10,623 nucleotides of DNA, from assembly GCA_019322815.1 (NCBI GenBank), contig JAHWIB010000044.1, positions 1 to 10,623 of the forward strand. Reading direction: 5' to 3'. Positions 1-6,353 of the stretch are shown here, piece by piece. Source of the DNA: Candidatus Woesearchaeota archaeon. Lineage in GTDB: Archaea; Nanobdellota; Nanobdellia; Woesearchaeales; WJKL01. The stretch's first letter is position 1. Each line of letters opens with the position of its first letter. The notes under the pieces were generated by a model, which was not told where the DNA came from, did no database searches, and saw only the letters and a list, made by a program, of their open reading frames with translations. The translations under genes and the position numbers were made by a program.

Positions 1-15
1 AAAAAAAACAAAAAG

Positions 16-23
16 TTTATTAA
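16..23 (+). promoter_or_regulatory. TATA-like box of the parvulin gene
   Basis: TTTATTAA lies about 44 nt before the ATG at 60. At the 30-nt spacing seen at other promoters here, transcription would begin near 42-47, leaving a leader of about 15 nt that contains the ribosome binding site. The match to the local TTTATAAA consensus is imperfect. Confidence 0.4.
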
Positions 24-43
24 TAATCTTTGAATTCTAAATA

Positions 44-53
44 GAGGAGGGGG
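44..53 (+). promoter_or_regulatory. Shine-Dalgarno site of the parvulin gene
   Basis: A purine run containing AGGAGG sits about 9 nt before the ATG at 60 and is complementary to the 3' end of archaeal 16S rRNA. It fixes the start codon. This gene and dnaG use a strong ribosome binding site, while rio1 and the 7474 gene appear leaderless. Confidence 0.75.
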
Positions 54-59
54 TTTTAA

Positions 60-1418
60 ATGACTAAAAAGAAAAAAACTACTAAATCTAAATCAAGTTC
101 AAAAAAACTTGTGAAAAAAACCACTAAACCAAAGCCTATAAAAACGGATAAATCTAAAAAATCAGTTTCTACTAAAAAAGCAATATCTATTCTGGCATTA
201 ATTCTTATAATTGTTGTTTTAGCTGTAGTTGGTTATACTAAATTATCTGATATTAAGGATAATACTGCTGTTGCTTTTATTAATGATGAAAAAATAACAA
301 CCGAAGAACTAGATAAATCTTATAACTTTTTATTTTTTTTAACAGGTTATCCTGAAGAATATAAACAGATTATAACTAAAGAAATTTATTTAGAACAATT
401 AATTGATGAAAAAATATTGATTCAGGCAGCAGAAAAACAAAATTTTGTTTTGGATGAAAACGAGCTTAATAAAAAAATACAAGAGATGATGGACCAGAAT
501 CTGCTGACAGAAGAGCAGTTTAAAGATAGATTAAATGAAGGGGGTTTTTCATTTGATTATTTTAAGGATTATTATAGGACACAATTGATGTTGGCTGATT
601 TTCTTAATGAAACTTTGCTCTCTAAGGTTGAGGTAACTGATTCAGAAGCAGGAGAATATTATGAAGACAACAAAGAAAATTATACTGCAAAAGAAGGAGA
701 AATAAGAGCAAGACATATTTTAGTTGAGACAGAGGAAGAAGCTATTGAAATTTTAAAAGAAATAAGAAAAGGTGTTGATTTTGCTGAATTAGCAAAAACA
801 AGATCAATTGGTCCAAGTTCAGTAAAAGGAGGAGATTTAGGTATTTTTGGCAGAGGAACTATGATAAAAGAGTTTGAAGAAGCAGCATTTGCTTTAAGAA
901 TTGGAGAGGTCTCTGAACCAGTCCAGACTGAATATGGATGGCACATTATTAAGAGAGATTCTGGTGTTATATCCTATGAAGAAGTCCAAGATCAAATTAA
1001 AGAGATATTATTACTTGAAAAACAAAAACAGACATTCGGAGAATATTTAGATGGATTAAAAGAAGAATCTGAAATAATTATTAATTTAGATGGAATTGAA
1101 ATGCCAGTAGGACTAGTTGTAGAGAATACCTGTATTGATGATTATGGAATAAGTAAAGATACAATAATATTTTATCATGCAACTTGGTGCCCTCATTGTC
1201 AAGATATGATGCCTATTGTAAGGGATCTTGAAAATGAAGGATATAAATTTTTCTGGGCAGAGTCAAGTTCAAAAGATAGCAGCATTATTGTAGATTGTTT
1301 TCGTGAGGTTATACAAGGGGGTGTTCCTGAATTTATTTGTGCTGGAACAAATGAATTTGAACTAGGGGCAATGTCAAAAGGAGAACTTAAAAAATTTGCT
1401 GATAAATGCAGAAGTTAA
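60..1418 (+). CDS. Membrane-anchored parvulin peptidyl-prolyl isomerase fused to a thioredoxin-like domain
   Basis: The 452-residue protein has four parts. A Lys/Ser/Thr-rich tail (1-40) precedes a single hydrophobic segment (about 41-59), suggesting an N-in, C-out membrane anchor. A helical SurA/PrsA-like chaperone region follows (about 65-210). The rotamase domain (about 213-298) shows RARHILV, GGDLGIFGRG, FEEAAFAL and TEYGWHIIK, the hallmarks of PpiC/parvulin folding enzymes. The C-terminal 95 residues look thioredoxin-like, with WCPHC (active-site cysteines 377 and 380) and a likely cis-proline in GVPEF (Pro423). Four further cysteines lie at 358, 413, 427 and 450. The inferred role is folding of secreted proteins outside the membrane, combining proline isomerisation with disulfide exchange. 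Domain assignments are strong; the combined function is inference. It appears monocistronic and converges on dnaG. Confidence 0.88.
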   Translation: MTKKKKTTKSKSSSKKLVKKTTKPKPIKTDKSKKSVSTKKAISILALILIIVVLAVVGYTKLSDIKDNTAVAFINDEKITTEELDKSYNFLFFLTGYPEEYKQIITKEIYLEQLIDEKILIQAAEKQNFVLDENELNKKIQEMMDQNLLTEEQFKDRLNEGGFSFDYFKDYYRTQLMLADFLNETLLSKVEVTDSEAGEYYEDNKENYTAKEGEIRARHILVETEEEAIEILKEIRKGVDFAELAKTRSIGPSSVKGGDLGIFGRGTMIKEFEEAAFALRIGEVSEPVQTEYGWHIIKRDSGVISYEEVQDQIKEILLLEKQKQTFGEYLDGLKEESEIIINLDGIEMPVGLVVENTCIDDYGISKDTIIFYHATWCPHCQDMMPIVRDLENEGYKFFWAESSSKDSSIIVDCFREVIQGGVPEFICAGTNEFELGAMSKGELKKFADKCRS

Positions 1419-1454
1419 TTTATTTCTTTTTTAATTAAAATAAAAAATAAATTT
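1419..1454. terminator. Shared T-rich terminator between convergent genes
   Basis: The 36 bp between the two convergent stop codons carry a T6 run on the plus strand (about 1427-1432) and a T-rich tract on the minus strand (about 1436-1450). Archaeal RNA polymerase terminates at oligo-T tracts, so this short segment probably ends both transcripts. No hairpin is needed or seen. Confidence 0.5.
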
Positions 1455-2729
1455 TTATAAATCATTAACAGTTAATATGCTAACTTTGCTGTTTGATGTT
1501 ATCTTGTTATCCATTGCAATAAGATAACTGATATTTACTTTTTCTGCTATCTCTAACAATGGTTTGTTTATTATTCCATCAAATACAATAGCATATATCC
1601 CACTACTTAAACTTTTGATTGTTGTTGCTAATTCACTGATTGGAACTTTACCAAGGATGCTTAATTTTTCATCAAGAAGATATGCTCCTCTTGTTCCAAT
1701 TAGGTCTTCTAACATACTTTTGAATTTAGCTTTTTGTTCTGTTGTCAATGCAGGAGTTTGAACCATTGGTTTTCTAGCATATCTGCTGTTAACTGTAGGT
1801 GCTGCTCTAGTTACTGTTGATCTTATTGATGTAGCAGGCCTTTGTATTGGCCTTCTTTCTGGAATAATTTTTTGACCTACATTGCCGTTTAATTTAAATC
1901 CAAGATCAAGTTTTGCCTGTTCAGCTGTTATCCTTCCTCTAATTGCTTTGTGGATTTCTTTTTTTGTTATTTCTTCTACTTCTTTTCCATCTGGTGCTTT
2001 TGTTATATAATCTAGGTCTGCTACAGCAAGCAATTCTTTGATTATCAAGTCTCCTCCTCTGTCTCCATCAACAAATACTGTGACTATTTTCTTTTTGCTA
2101 AGCTCTTTTATTGTTTCTGGAACTGATGTTCCATTCATAGCAACTGAATTTTTAATACCATGTTTTAATAAATTAAGAACATCTGCTCTGCCTTCAACAA
2201 TAATTATTTCATCTGAATCATCAATATTTGGACCTGCTGGAAGCCTGTCTTTTCCGTATTGGGTTAGTTCCATCACTCTTACAGAATAAGCAACTTCATC
2301 TGCTATTTCCTGGCTGTCTGGAAGCACTTTTTCTGTTAATTGTTTTAATAACTCTTTTGCCCTTTCTACTACAAAGCTTCTTTTGCTAACTCTTACATCT
2401 TCAATATTGTTTACTTTAATCTTTGCATTACAAGGCCCTATTCTTTGGATTATTTCTAATGCAGCTCCTACTATACTTGTTTCTGCCTTATCCAAAGAAG
2501 AAGGTATAATTATGTCTCCTTTTGTTTTTCCTGATCTTGTATCAACATTAACTTCTATTCTTCCGATTCTTCCTGATCTTTGGAGTTCTCTTAATTCTAG
2601 GTCTGAACCAAGCAGCCCTTCTGTTTGGCCAAAAATTGCTCCTATAACATCAGGTCTTTCTGCAACACCATCAATTTCGATAGTTGCGTGGATGATATAT
2701 TTAGCTGATACTGGTGATATTTTTCCCAT
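1455..2729 (-). CDS. dnaG: Archaeal DnaG primase-like protein (Toprim domain)
   Basis: The 424-residue protein starts MGKISPVSAKYIIHATIEID and contains AIFGQTEGLLG, the signature opening of archaeal DnaG. The Toprim fold spans about 172-260, with the catalytic Glu in IIVEGRADV (Glu179) and the metal-binding aspartates in FVDGDRGGD (221-227). A Pro/Arg/Thr-rich variable linker (about 285-325) joins it to a conserved C-terminal region. In archaea this protein has primase activity and is also a stable subunit of the RNA exosome, where it helps recruit poly(A) RNA. I place the start at 2729, not at the upstream in-frame ATG at 2744, because that ATG lies inside the GGAGGAG ribosome binding site and adds five unconserved residues. 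Its upstream region holds unusual RNA-like structure. Confidence 0.95.
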   Translation of the reverse strand: MGKISPVSAKYIIHATIEIDGVAERPDVIGAIFGQTEGLLGSDLELRELQRSGRIGRIEVNVDTRSGKTKGDIIIPSSLDKAETSIVGAALEIIQRIGPCNAKIKVNNIEDVRVSKRSFVVERAKELLKQLTEKVLPDSQEIADEVAYSVRVMELTQYGKDRLPAGPNIDDSDEIIIVEGRADVLNLLKHGIKNSVAMNGTSVPETIKELSKKKIVTVFVDGDRGGDLIIKELLAVADLDYITKAPDGKEVEEITKKEIHKAIRGRITAEQAKLDLGFKLNGNVGQKIIPERRPIQRPATSIRSTVTRAAPTVNSRYARKPMVQTPALTTEQKAKFKSMLEDLIGTRGAYLLDEKLSILGKVPISELATTIKSLSSGIYAIVFDGIINKPLLEIAEKVNISYLIAMDNKITSNSKVSILTVNDL

Positions 2730-2735
2730 TTTAAT

Positions 2736-2742
2736 CTCCTCC
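2736..2742 (-). promoter_or_regulatory. Shine-Dalgarno site that decides the dnaG start
   Basis: GGAGGAG on the minus strand lies 6 nt before the ATG at 2729. It overlaps the other in-frame ATG (2744-2742), which therefore cannot be the main start. The product then begins with the family-typical MGKISPVS. Confidence 0.75.
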
Positions 2743-2787
2743 ATTATTTAGAGAAAGAGCTCTTTATTTCATATCTGGATCATCCTT

Positions 2788-2797
2788 ATTTTAAAAT
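2788..2797 (-). promoter_or_regulatory. Possible proximal dnaG promoter
   Basis: TTTTAAAATA on the minus strand would place a start near 2765, about 36 nt before the dnaG ATG, beside the perfect 12-bp palindrome AAAGAGCTCTTT (2754-2765). It matches the local TTTATAAA box poorly. If it is inactive, dnaG would depend on the box at 3099-3106 and carry a leader of about 350 nt. Confidence 0.25.
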
Positions 2798-2833
2798 GAA
2801 TGATAATAATTTTAATCTCTCTCTCTTTGATTT

Positions 2834-2927
2834 AAAAACATAGAACAAGCTTTTTTTACTCTAACTCACACACTCTAAATGAAAATGATGAAATGATAAT
2901 AATAAAGCTTTATTTTTCTATGTTTTT
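2834..2927. repeat. Long imperfect inverted repeat (stem-loop)
   Basis: AAAAACATAGAA at 2834-2845 is the exact reverse complement of 2916-2927. Inside it AAGCTTT (2847-2853) pairs with AAAGCTT (2904-2910), separated from the outer helix by a 1 x 5 nt internal loop. That gives 19 paired bases closing a loop of about 50 nt. On the minus strand the distal arm ends in a T5 run, so it could mark the 3' end of an RNA starting near 3076, or act as a leader element of dnaG. Orientation and role are not certain. Confidence 0.5.
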
Positions 2928-2949
2928 TATTTTAATTATAAGGTTTTGT

Positions 2950-3076
2950 AGCCCGAAACACTAACTCTCAAGCTCATTGCTTGAATTTATCGTTAGCTCC
3001 ATTGAGTACTCTCGTGACGGGCCTCAATTTGTGTTTTTTAGCCCAAACAAAGGCTTATTCACAAATCTCTTTTGTG
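2950..3076 (-). ncRNA. Candidate structured RNA or leader element upstream of dnaG
   Basis: This block is clearly richer in G+C than its surroundings and has nested pairing: GCCCG 2951-2955 with CGGGC 3018-3022, CTAAC 2961-2965 with GTTAG 2992-2996, and a hairpin TCAAGC 2968-2973 with GCTTGA 2979-2984. ATTGAG 3001-3006 can pair with CTCAAT 3023-3028, overlapping the outer stem and so making a pseudoknot or alternative fold. Minus-strand transcription is favoured. The box at 3099-3106 reads AAGATTTATAAA on that strand, like the boxes of the tRNA and the 7474 gene, and at the local 30-nt spacing the RNA would begin at the CACAAA/TTTGTG hairpin (3062-3076). It may be a free ncRNA or part of a long dnaG leader. 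I do not recognise the family. Confidence 0.45.
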
Positions 3077-3098
3077 TATTTTAATAATGATTCACTAC

Positions 3099-3106
3099 TT
3101 TATAAA
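3099..3106. promoter_or_regulatory. Palindromic TATA box between two structured elements
   Basis: TTTATAAA is self-complementary and could work in either direction. On the minus strand its upstream context (ACAAGA) resembles that of the boxes at 7444 and 7612, and it would start the 2950-3076 element at its first hairpin. On the plus strand the same 30-nt spacing lands at 3129, the first base of the hairpin array. Confidence 0.5.
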
Positions 3107-3121
3107 TCTTGTCTTTTATTA

Positions 3122-3264
3122 TAAAAAACCCGACAAGCGAAAAACTTCGCTTGCGGGAAAAAGGGGGTTTTTATTCGAACTGATGTTCGAAACATGAAAA
3201 ACCCCCATCAAAACCCAAGGTTTTAATGGGGAAAGAGGTGTTTAGATGATTATGACCTTTTTTT
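3122..3264. ncRNA. Candidate structured RNA: array of tandem strong hairpins
   Basis: Four stems lie in 140 nt. P1 is CCCG-A-CAAGCGAA (3129-3141) with TTCGCTTGCGGG (3146-3157), 12 bp and one bulge. P2 is GGGGGTTTTT (3163-3172) with AAAAACCCCC (3197-3206), enclosing a second helix TTCGAAC/GTTCGAA (3174-3180, 3185-3191). P3 is CCCCAT-C-AAAACC (3203-3215) with GGTTTTAATGGGG (3219-3231). P4 is AAAGAGGT (3232-3239) with ACCTTTTT (3255-3262). P2 and P3 share the C-tract 3203-3206, so they exclude each other. On the minus strand P3 is fully paired with one G-U, and the stems P1 to P3 are each followed by T5-T6. On the plus strand P4 ends in T7. Strand is unresolved. Alternatives are tandem terminators or a small palindromic repeat element. 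Confidence 0.45.
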
Positions 3265-3291
3265 ATGTTACTTCTAGTAAGTAAGAACTTA

Positions 3292-3299
3292 TTTATAAA
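3292..3299. promoter_or_regulatory. Palindromic TATA box upstream of rio1
   Basis: TTTATAAA could start a plus-strand transcript near 3323, giving rio1 a 55-nt leader. Alternatively it could start a minus-strand transcript near 3268 that reads through the hairpin array and stops at T6 (3128-3123). Confidence 0.4.
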
Positions 3300-3347
3300 T
3301 GTTATGGTTTTTAGTACTTATTAGTAGTTATTTAAAAAGCCTATTCC

Positions 3348-3355
3348 TTTATAAA
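3348..3355 (+). promoter_or_regulatory. Proximal TATA box of the rio1 operon, leaderless
   Basis: TTTATAAA begins 31 nt before the rio1 ATG. That is the spacing that puts the first transcribed base on the start codon. There is no Shine-Dalgarno sequence, which fits leaderless initiation. Confidence 0.65.
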
Positions 3356-3378
3356 GAAAATGGTTTTAATATTTTAAT

Positions 3379-4086
3379 ATGGCCAAGATAAGCAAAGAGA
3401 AATGGAAAGTATGGGGCAATGTTTTTGATGAATTTACATTTAGAACATTGTTTAAATTAGCATCACAGGGCCATTTTGAGAAATTAAAAAGCCCTATATC
3501 AATTGGTAAAGAAAGCAATATATTTAGTGCCAAGAAAGAGAATGAAACTATTATTATCAAAATATACAGGCTTGAGACTTGTGATTTTAATAGAATGTAT
3601 GATTATATTAAGTATGATCCAAGATATGTAAATGTCAAGACCAAAAAAAGGAAGATAGTTTTTGCATGGACTCAAAGAGAATTCAGGAATCTATTAAAAG
3701 CCAGAGAAGCAGGAGTTAATGTTCCAAGACCAATTACTTTTTTGAATAATATTTTATGCTTAGAATTTATTGGTGATAAAGAAGCTGCTCCTAAACTAAA
3801 AGACAAAATTCCTAAAAATAAAAAATTATTTTTTGAGAAAATAATAAAAAATGTACAAAAGTTATATAAAGCAGACTTAATTCATGCAGATTTGTCACAA
3901 TTTAATATTTTAAATTTTAGAGAAGAGCCAGTTTTTATTGATTTTTCACAATGCACCCTTACAAGAAATCCGCGGGCTGAAGAATTTTTAAAAAGAGACA
4001 TAAAGAATATTTGTAATTTTTTTAACAAAATTGGTTTAAATATCAATGAAGAAAAGGTTTTGAAAAAGATCAAAAATGGAATATAA
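3379..4086 (+). CDS. rio1: RIO1-family serine kinase/ATPase
   Basis: The 235-residue protein has the atypical RIO kinase fold. The nucleotide loop is SIGKESNIFSA (41-51), with the ATP-binding lysine in IIIKIYR (Lys61). The catalytic loop is HADLSQFNIL (Asp171, Asn176), and the metal-binding aspartate is in VFIDFSQ (Asp188). It is followed by the RIO1-type tail NPRAEEFLKRDIKNI. RIO1 acts as an ATPase late in small ribosomal subunit maturation. The downstream overlapping gene encodes the Dim2/Pno1-like KH protein, a partner in the same process in eukaryotes. The start at 3379 is supported by the TATA box 31 nt upstream and by full coverage of the N-terminal winged-helix part. It opens the operon to top6A. 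Confidence 0.95.
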   Translation: MAKISKEKWKVWGNVFDEFTFRTLFKLASQGHFEKLKSPISIGKESNIFSAKKENETIIIKIYRLETCDFNRMYDYIKYDPRYVNVKTKKRKIVFAWTQREFRNLLKAREAGVNVPRPITFLNNILCLEFIGDKEAAPKLKDKIPKNKKLFFEKIIKNVQKLYKADLIHADLSQFNILNFREEPVFIDFSQCTLTRNPRAEEFLKRDIKNICNFFNKIGLNINEEKVLKKIKNGI

Positions 4087-4618
4087 TTATGAATTAAAGC
4101 TTCCAAAAGAGAGGATTGCTGTTTTAATAGGCAAAAAAGGAGAGATTAAAAAAAGAATTGAAGAAGAAACAAAGACAGAAATAAAAATAGATTCCAAGGA
4201 AGGAGATATATTTATAAAAGGCAAGGATGCACTTTCATTATTTAGTGCAAGAGAAATAATTACTGCTATAGGCAGAGGATTTAATCCAGAAGTTGCAGAG
4301 CTGCTGCTTAAGGCAGACTATGGTTTAGAAGTTATTAATATTAAAGAGTTTACTGGAAAGGATAAATCAAATATTTTGAGATTAAAAGGAAGAGTTATCG
4401 GCAAAGAAGGGAAAAGCAGGAGAACAATTGAAGAATTAACTGAATGTTATATAAGTGTTTATGGAAAAACAATTGGAATAATAGGAAAGCCTGAGGATTT
4501 AGCTAATGCAAGAAGAGCTGTTGAAAATTTATTGCAGGGAAGCCCTCATGCAAATGTTTATAAATGGCTAGAAAAAAGAAGAAGAGAAATAAAAAGAAGA
4601 GAAATTATTGAAAGTTAA
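4076..4618 (+). CDS. KH-domain RNA-binding protein, Dim2/Pno1-like
   Basis: The 180-residue protein carries two KH folds. The first contains LIGKKGEIKKRIEEET with the RNA-gripping GxxG loop at 19-22. The second contains GRVIGKEGKSRRTIEELT with GxxG at 109-112 and the following ARRAVENLLQGSPHANVY, typical of the Pno1/Dim2 group. The C-terminus is a charged Lys/Arg tail. Archaeal and eukaryotic members bind near the 3' end of small-subunit rRNA and assist its final processing. The ATG lies inside rio1 (11-bp overlap), indicating translational coupling, and the gene ends one base before the ATG of top6B. Function rests on family knowledge and context. Confidence 0.92.
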   Translation: MEYNYELKLPKERIAVLIGKKGEIKKRIEEETKTEIKIDSKEGDIFIKGKDALSLFSAREIITAIGRGFNPEVAELLLKADYGLEVINIKEFTGKDKSNILRLKGRVIGKEGKSRRTIEELTECYISVYGKTIGIIGKPEDLANARRAVENLLQGSPHANVYKWLEKRRREIKRREIIES

Positions 4619-4619
4619 A

Positions 4620-6353
4620 ATGGCAGAAGAAACAAAATCAAAAAGGCCTATTGCTGTTGAATTGGCAAAAAAACAGAGAGAGATTTCTGTTGCTGAATTT
4701 TTTGAAAAAAACAGGCATTTATTGGGCTTTGATAATAAGAGAAAAGCCTTGTTGACTACAGTGAAAGAAGCAGTTGATAATGCTTTAGATGCCTGCGAAG
4801 AAGCTAAAGTACTGCCTGAAATAAATGTTCAGATAATTGATATGTCAACAAAACCTGAAGTTAAAAAAGAAGTTGATAAAGAACAAACAACATTAGTAAC
4901 TGAAGAAATAAAGGATGAACCAATTTCTAGTCAAGATAGATTTAGGGTTATTGTTGAAGATAATGGTCCTGGAATTGTCAAGAAACAGATCCCTAATATA
5001 TTTGCAAGACTTCTTTATGGAAGCAAGTTTCATACTTTAAAGCAAAGCAGAGGCCAGCAGGGAATTGGAATTAGTGCAGCTGCTTTGTACGGACAATTGA
5101 CTACTGGAAAACCTGTTAAGATTATTTCAAAGATTTCTCCTAAACATCCTGCTCATTATTATGAATTAATAATAGATACTAGAAAAAATGAACCGAAGAT
5201 TATATCTGAAAAGGAAATGAAATGGAATAAAGATCATGGAACCAAGGTTGAGATTGATTTAGAGGGAACTTACCAATCTGGAGGACAGAGTGTTGATAGA
5301 TTTTTGAAACAAACAGCAATTGCAAACCCTCATGCCACTATAATCTATACAACTCCTGATGCTAAACAGATAATATTTCCTAGAGCTACAGAGCAGCCTC
5401 CGAAGGAATCAAAAGAAATTAAACCTCATCCTTATGGAGTTGAACTTGGAAGATTGATAAAGATGCTTCAATCTACTAAGTCAAGGACAATTCAAGGATT
5501 TTTAATGTCTGATTTTTCAAGAGTTGGAAGCGGGACTGCAAAGGAGATATGCAAAAATGCTTCTATATTACCTGATACTTCTCCTAAAAAAATAACAAGA
5601 GAGGTGGCTGAAAAACTTGAAAGAGGAATCAAAAAAACAAAGATAATGAATCCTCCTACTGATTGTATAAGCCCTATTGGAGCTGAGGAACTTGAAAAAG
5701 GACTGAAAAAGGAAATTAAAGCAGAATTTTATGCAGCTATAACAAGGCCTCCTGCAGTATACAGCGGCAATCCATTTATTATTGAAGCAGGAATTGCTTT
5801 TGGCGGAGAGCAAGAACCAGAAGGACAAATTAAGTTATTAAGGTATGCTAACAGAGTTCCTCTGCTTTATCAGCAGGGTGCATGCGCTGTTACAAAATCT
5901 GTTGTTAATACAAGCTGGAGAAGCTATGGTTTAAGCCAAAGCAAAGGGGCTTTGCCTGTTGGGCCATGCACAATTGTTTTACATATTGCTTCTGTTTGGG
6001 TTCCATTTACTTCTGAAAGCAAAGAAGCTTTGGCACATTATCCTGAAATTATAAAAGAGATTAAACTTGCATTGCAGGAATGCGGAAGAAAATTATCTTT
6101 ATACGTTAATAAGAAAAGAAGAATTGTAGCAGAAGGAAAGAAAAGAAGTTATATTGAAACTTATATACCTCATGTAGCTGATGCTTTAAAGGAATTATTA
6201 AAATTAAAAGAAATTGACCAGGAAAAAATTAAAAAGCTGTTGAAAGAGCTATTAGAAAAACAAAGAGGAAAGCTTGATCAAATAAAAGTTGAAACCTCAG
6301 AATTTGATGAAGGTCTGGCGTTAGAAAAAGGTGAAGGCAGTGAAAAATCCTAA
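4620..6353 (+). CDS. top6B: DNA topoisomerase VI subunit B
   Basis: The 577-residue protein is the ATPase subunit of the A2B2 type IIB topoisomerase, which relaxes and decatenates DNA by passing one duplex through another. GHKL ATPase motifs are clear: KEAVDNALDACEEA (Glu49, Asn53), VEDNGPGI (112-119) and RGQQGIGIS (144-152). The helix-two-turn-helix and transducer regions follow, including CAVTKSVV and the lysine of the switch loop. A Lys/Glu-rich stretch (about 76-104) before VEDNGPGI looks like an insertion compared with better known Top6B proteins. The C-terminus is acidic and low in complexity. I use the ATG at 4620, one base after the KH stop. An in-frame TTG at 4608 would add four residues inside the KH gene and has no support. 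Confidence 0.96.
   Translation: MAEETKSKRPIAVELAKKQREISVAEFFEKNRHLLGFDNKRKALLTTVKEAVDNALDACEEAKVLPEINVQIIDMSTKPEVKKEVDKEQTTLVTEEIKDEPISSQDRFRVIVEDNGPGIVKKQIPNIFARLLYGSKFHTLKQSRGQQGIGISAAALYGQLTTGKPVKIISKISPKHPAHYYELIIDTRKNEPKIISEKEMKWNKDHGTKVEIDLEGTYQSGGQSVDRFLKQTAIANPHATIIYTTPDAKQIIFPRATEQPPKESKEIKPHPYGVELGRLIKMLQSTKSRTIQGFLMSDFSRVGSGTAKEICKNASILPDTSPKKITREVAEKLERGIKKTKIMNPPTDCISPIGAEELEKGLKKEIKAEFYAAITRPPAVYSGNPFIIEAGIAFGGEQEPEGQIKLLRYANRVPLLYQQGACAVTKSVVNTSWRSYGLSQSKGALPVGPCTIVLHIASVWVPFTSESKEALAHYPEIIKEIKLALQECGRKLSLYVNKKRRIVAEGKKRSYIETYIPHVADALKELLKLKEIDQEKIKKLLKELLEKQRGKLDQIKVETSEFDEGLALEKGEGSEKS

Noticed and set aside
2754..2765. Perfect palindrome AAAGAGCTCTTT upstream of dnaG as an operator
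   Set aside because: It is short, occurs once, and no regulator is linked to it; it is mentioned only with the possible dnaG promoter.
2885..2891. ATGATGA resembling box C of a C/D guide RNA
   Set aside because: No box D (CTGA) or paired C'/D' boxes lie within the required distance, and the sequence is AT-rich low complexity.
2945..3022. Short matches to 16S rRNA motifs (GCCCGTCAC, GGAGCTAACG, GGGCTAC) on the minus strand
   Set aside because: They occur in the wrong order and far too close together for a 16S fragment; chance or shared RNA-like composition is the better explanation.
3041..3057. GGCTTAT after ACAAA, recalling the 3' conserved P4 strand of RNase P RNA
   Set aside because: The matching 5' strand (GGAAAGTCC-like) and the other conserved regions are absent from the surrounding sequence, and the ACAGAA core is not intact.
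3123..3208. Short minus-strand reading frames of about 30 codons through the hairpin array
   Set aside because: They are determined by the inverted repeats, lack a ribosome binding site, and their composition is dictated by the stems.
3238..3257. AGATGATTATGACC, resembling part of a conserved region of RNase P RNA
   Set aside because: It has a 2-nt insertion, is followed by T7 instead of the expected P4 strand, and lacks the other conserved blocks.
3366..3560. Minus-strand ORF opposite the start of rio1, and similar antisense ORFs opposite the other genes
   Set aside because: They mirror conserved coding genes on the other strand, show no family motifs, and have no promoter or ribosome binding site.
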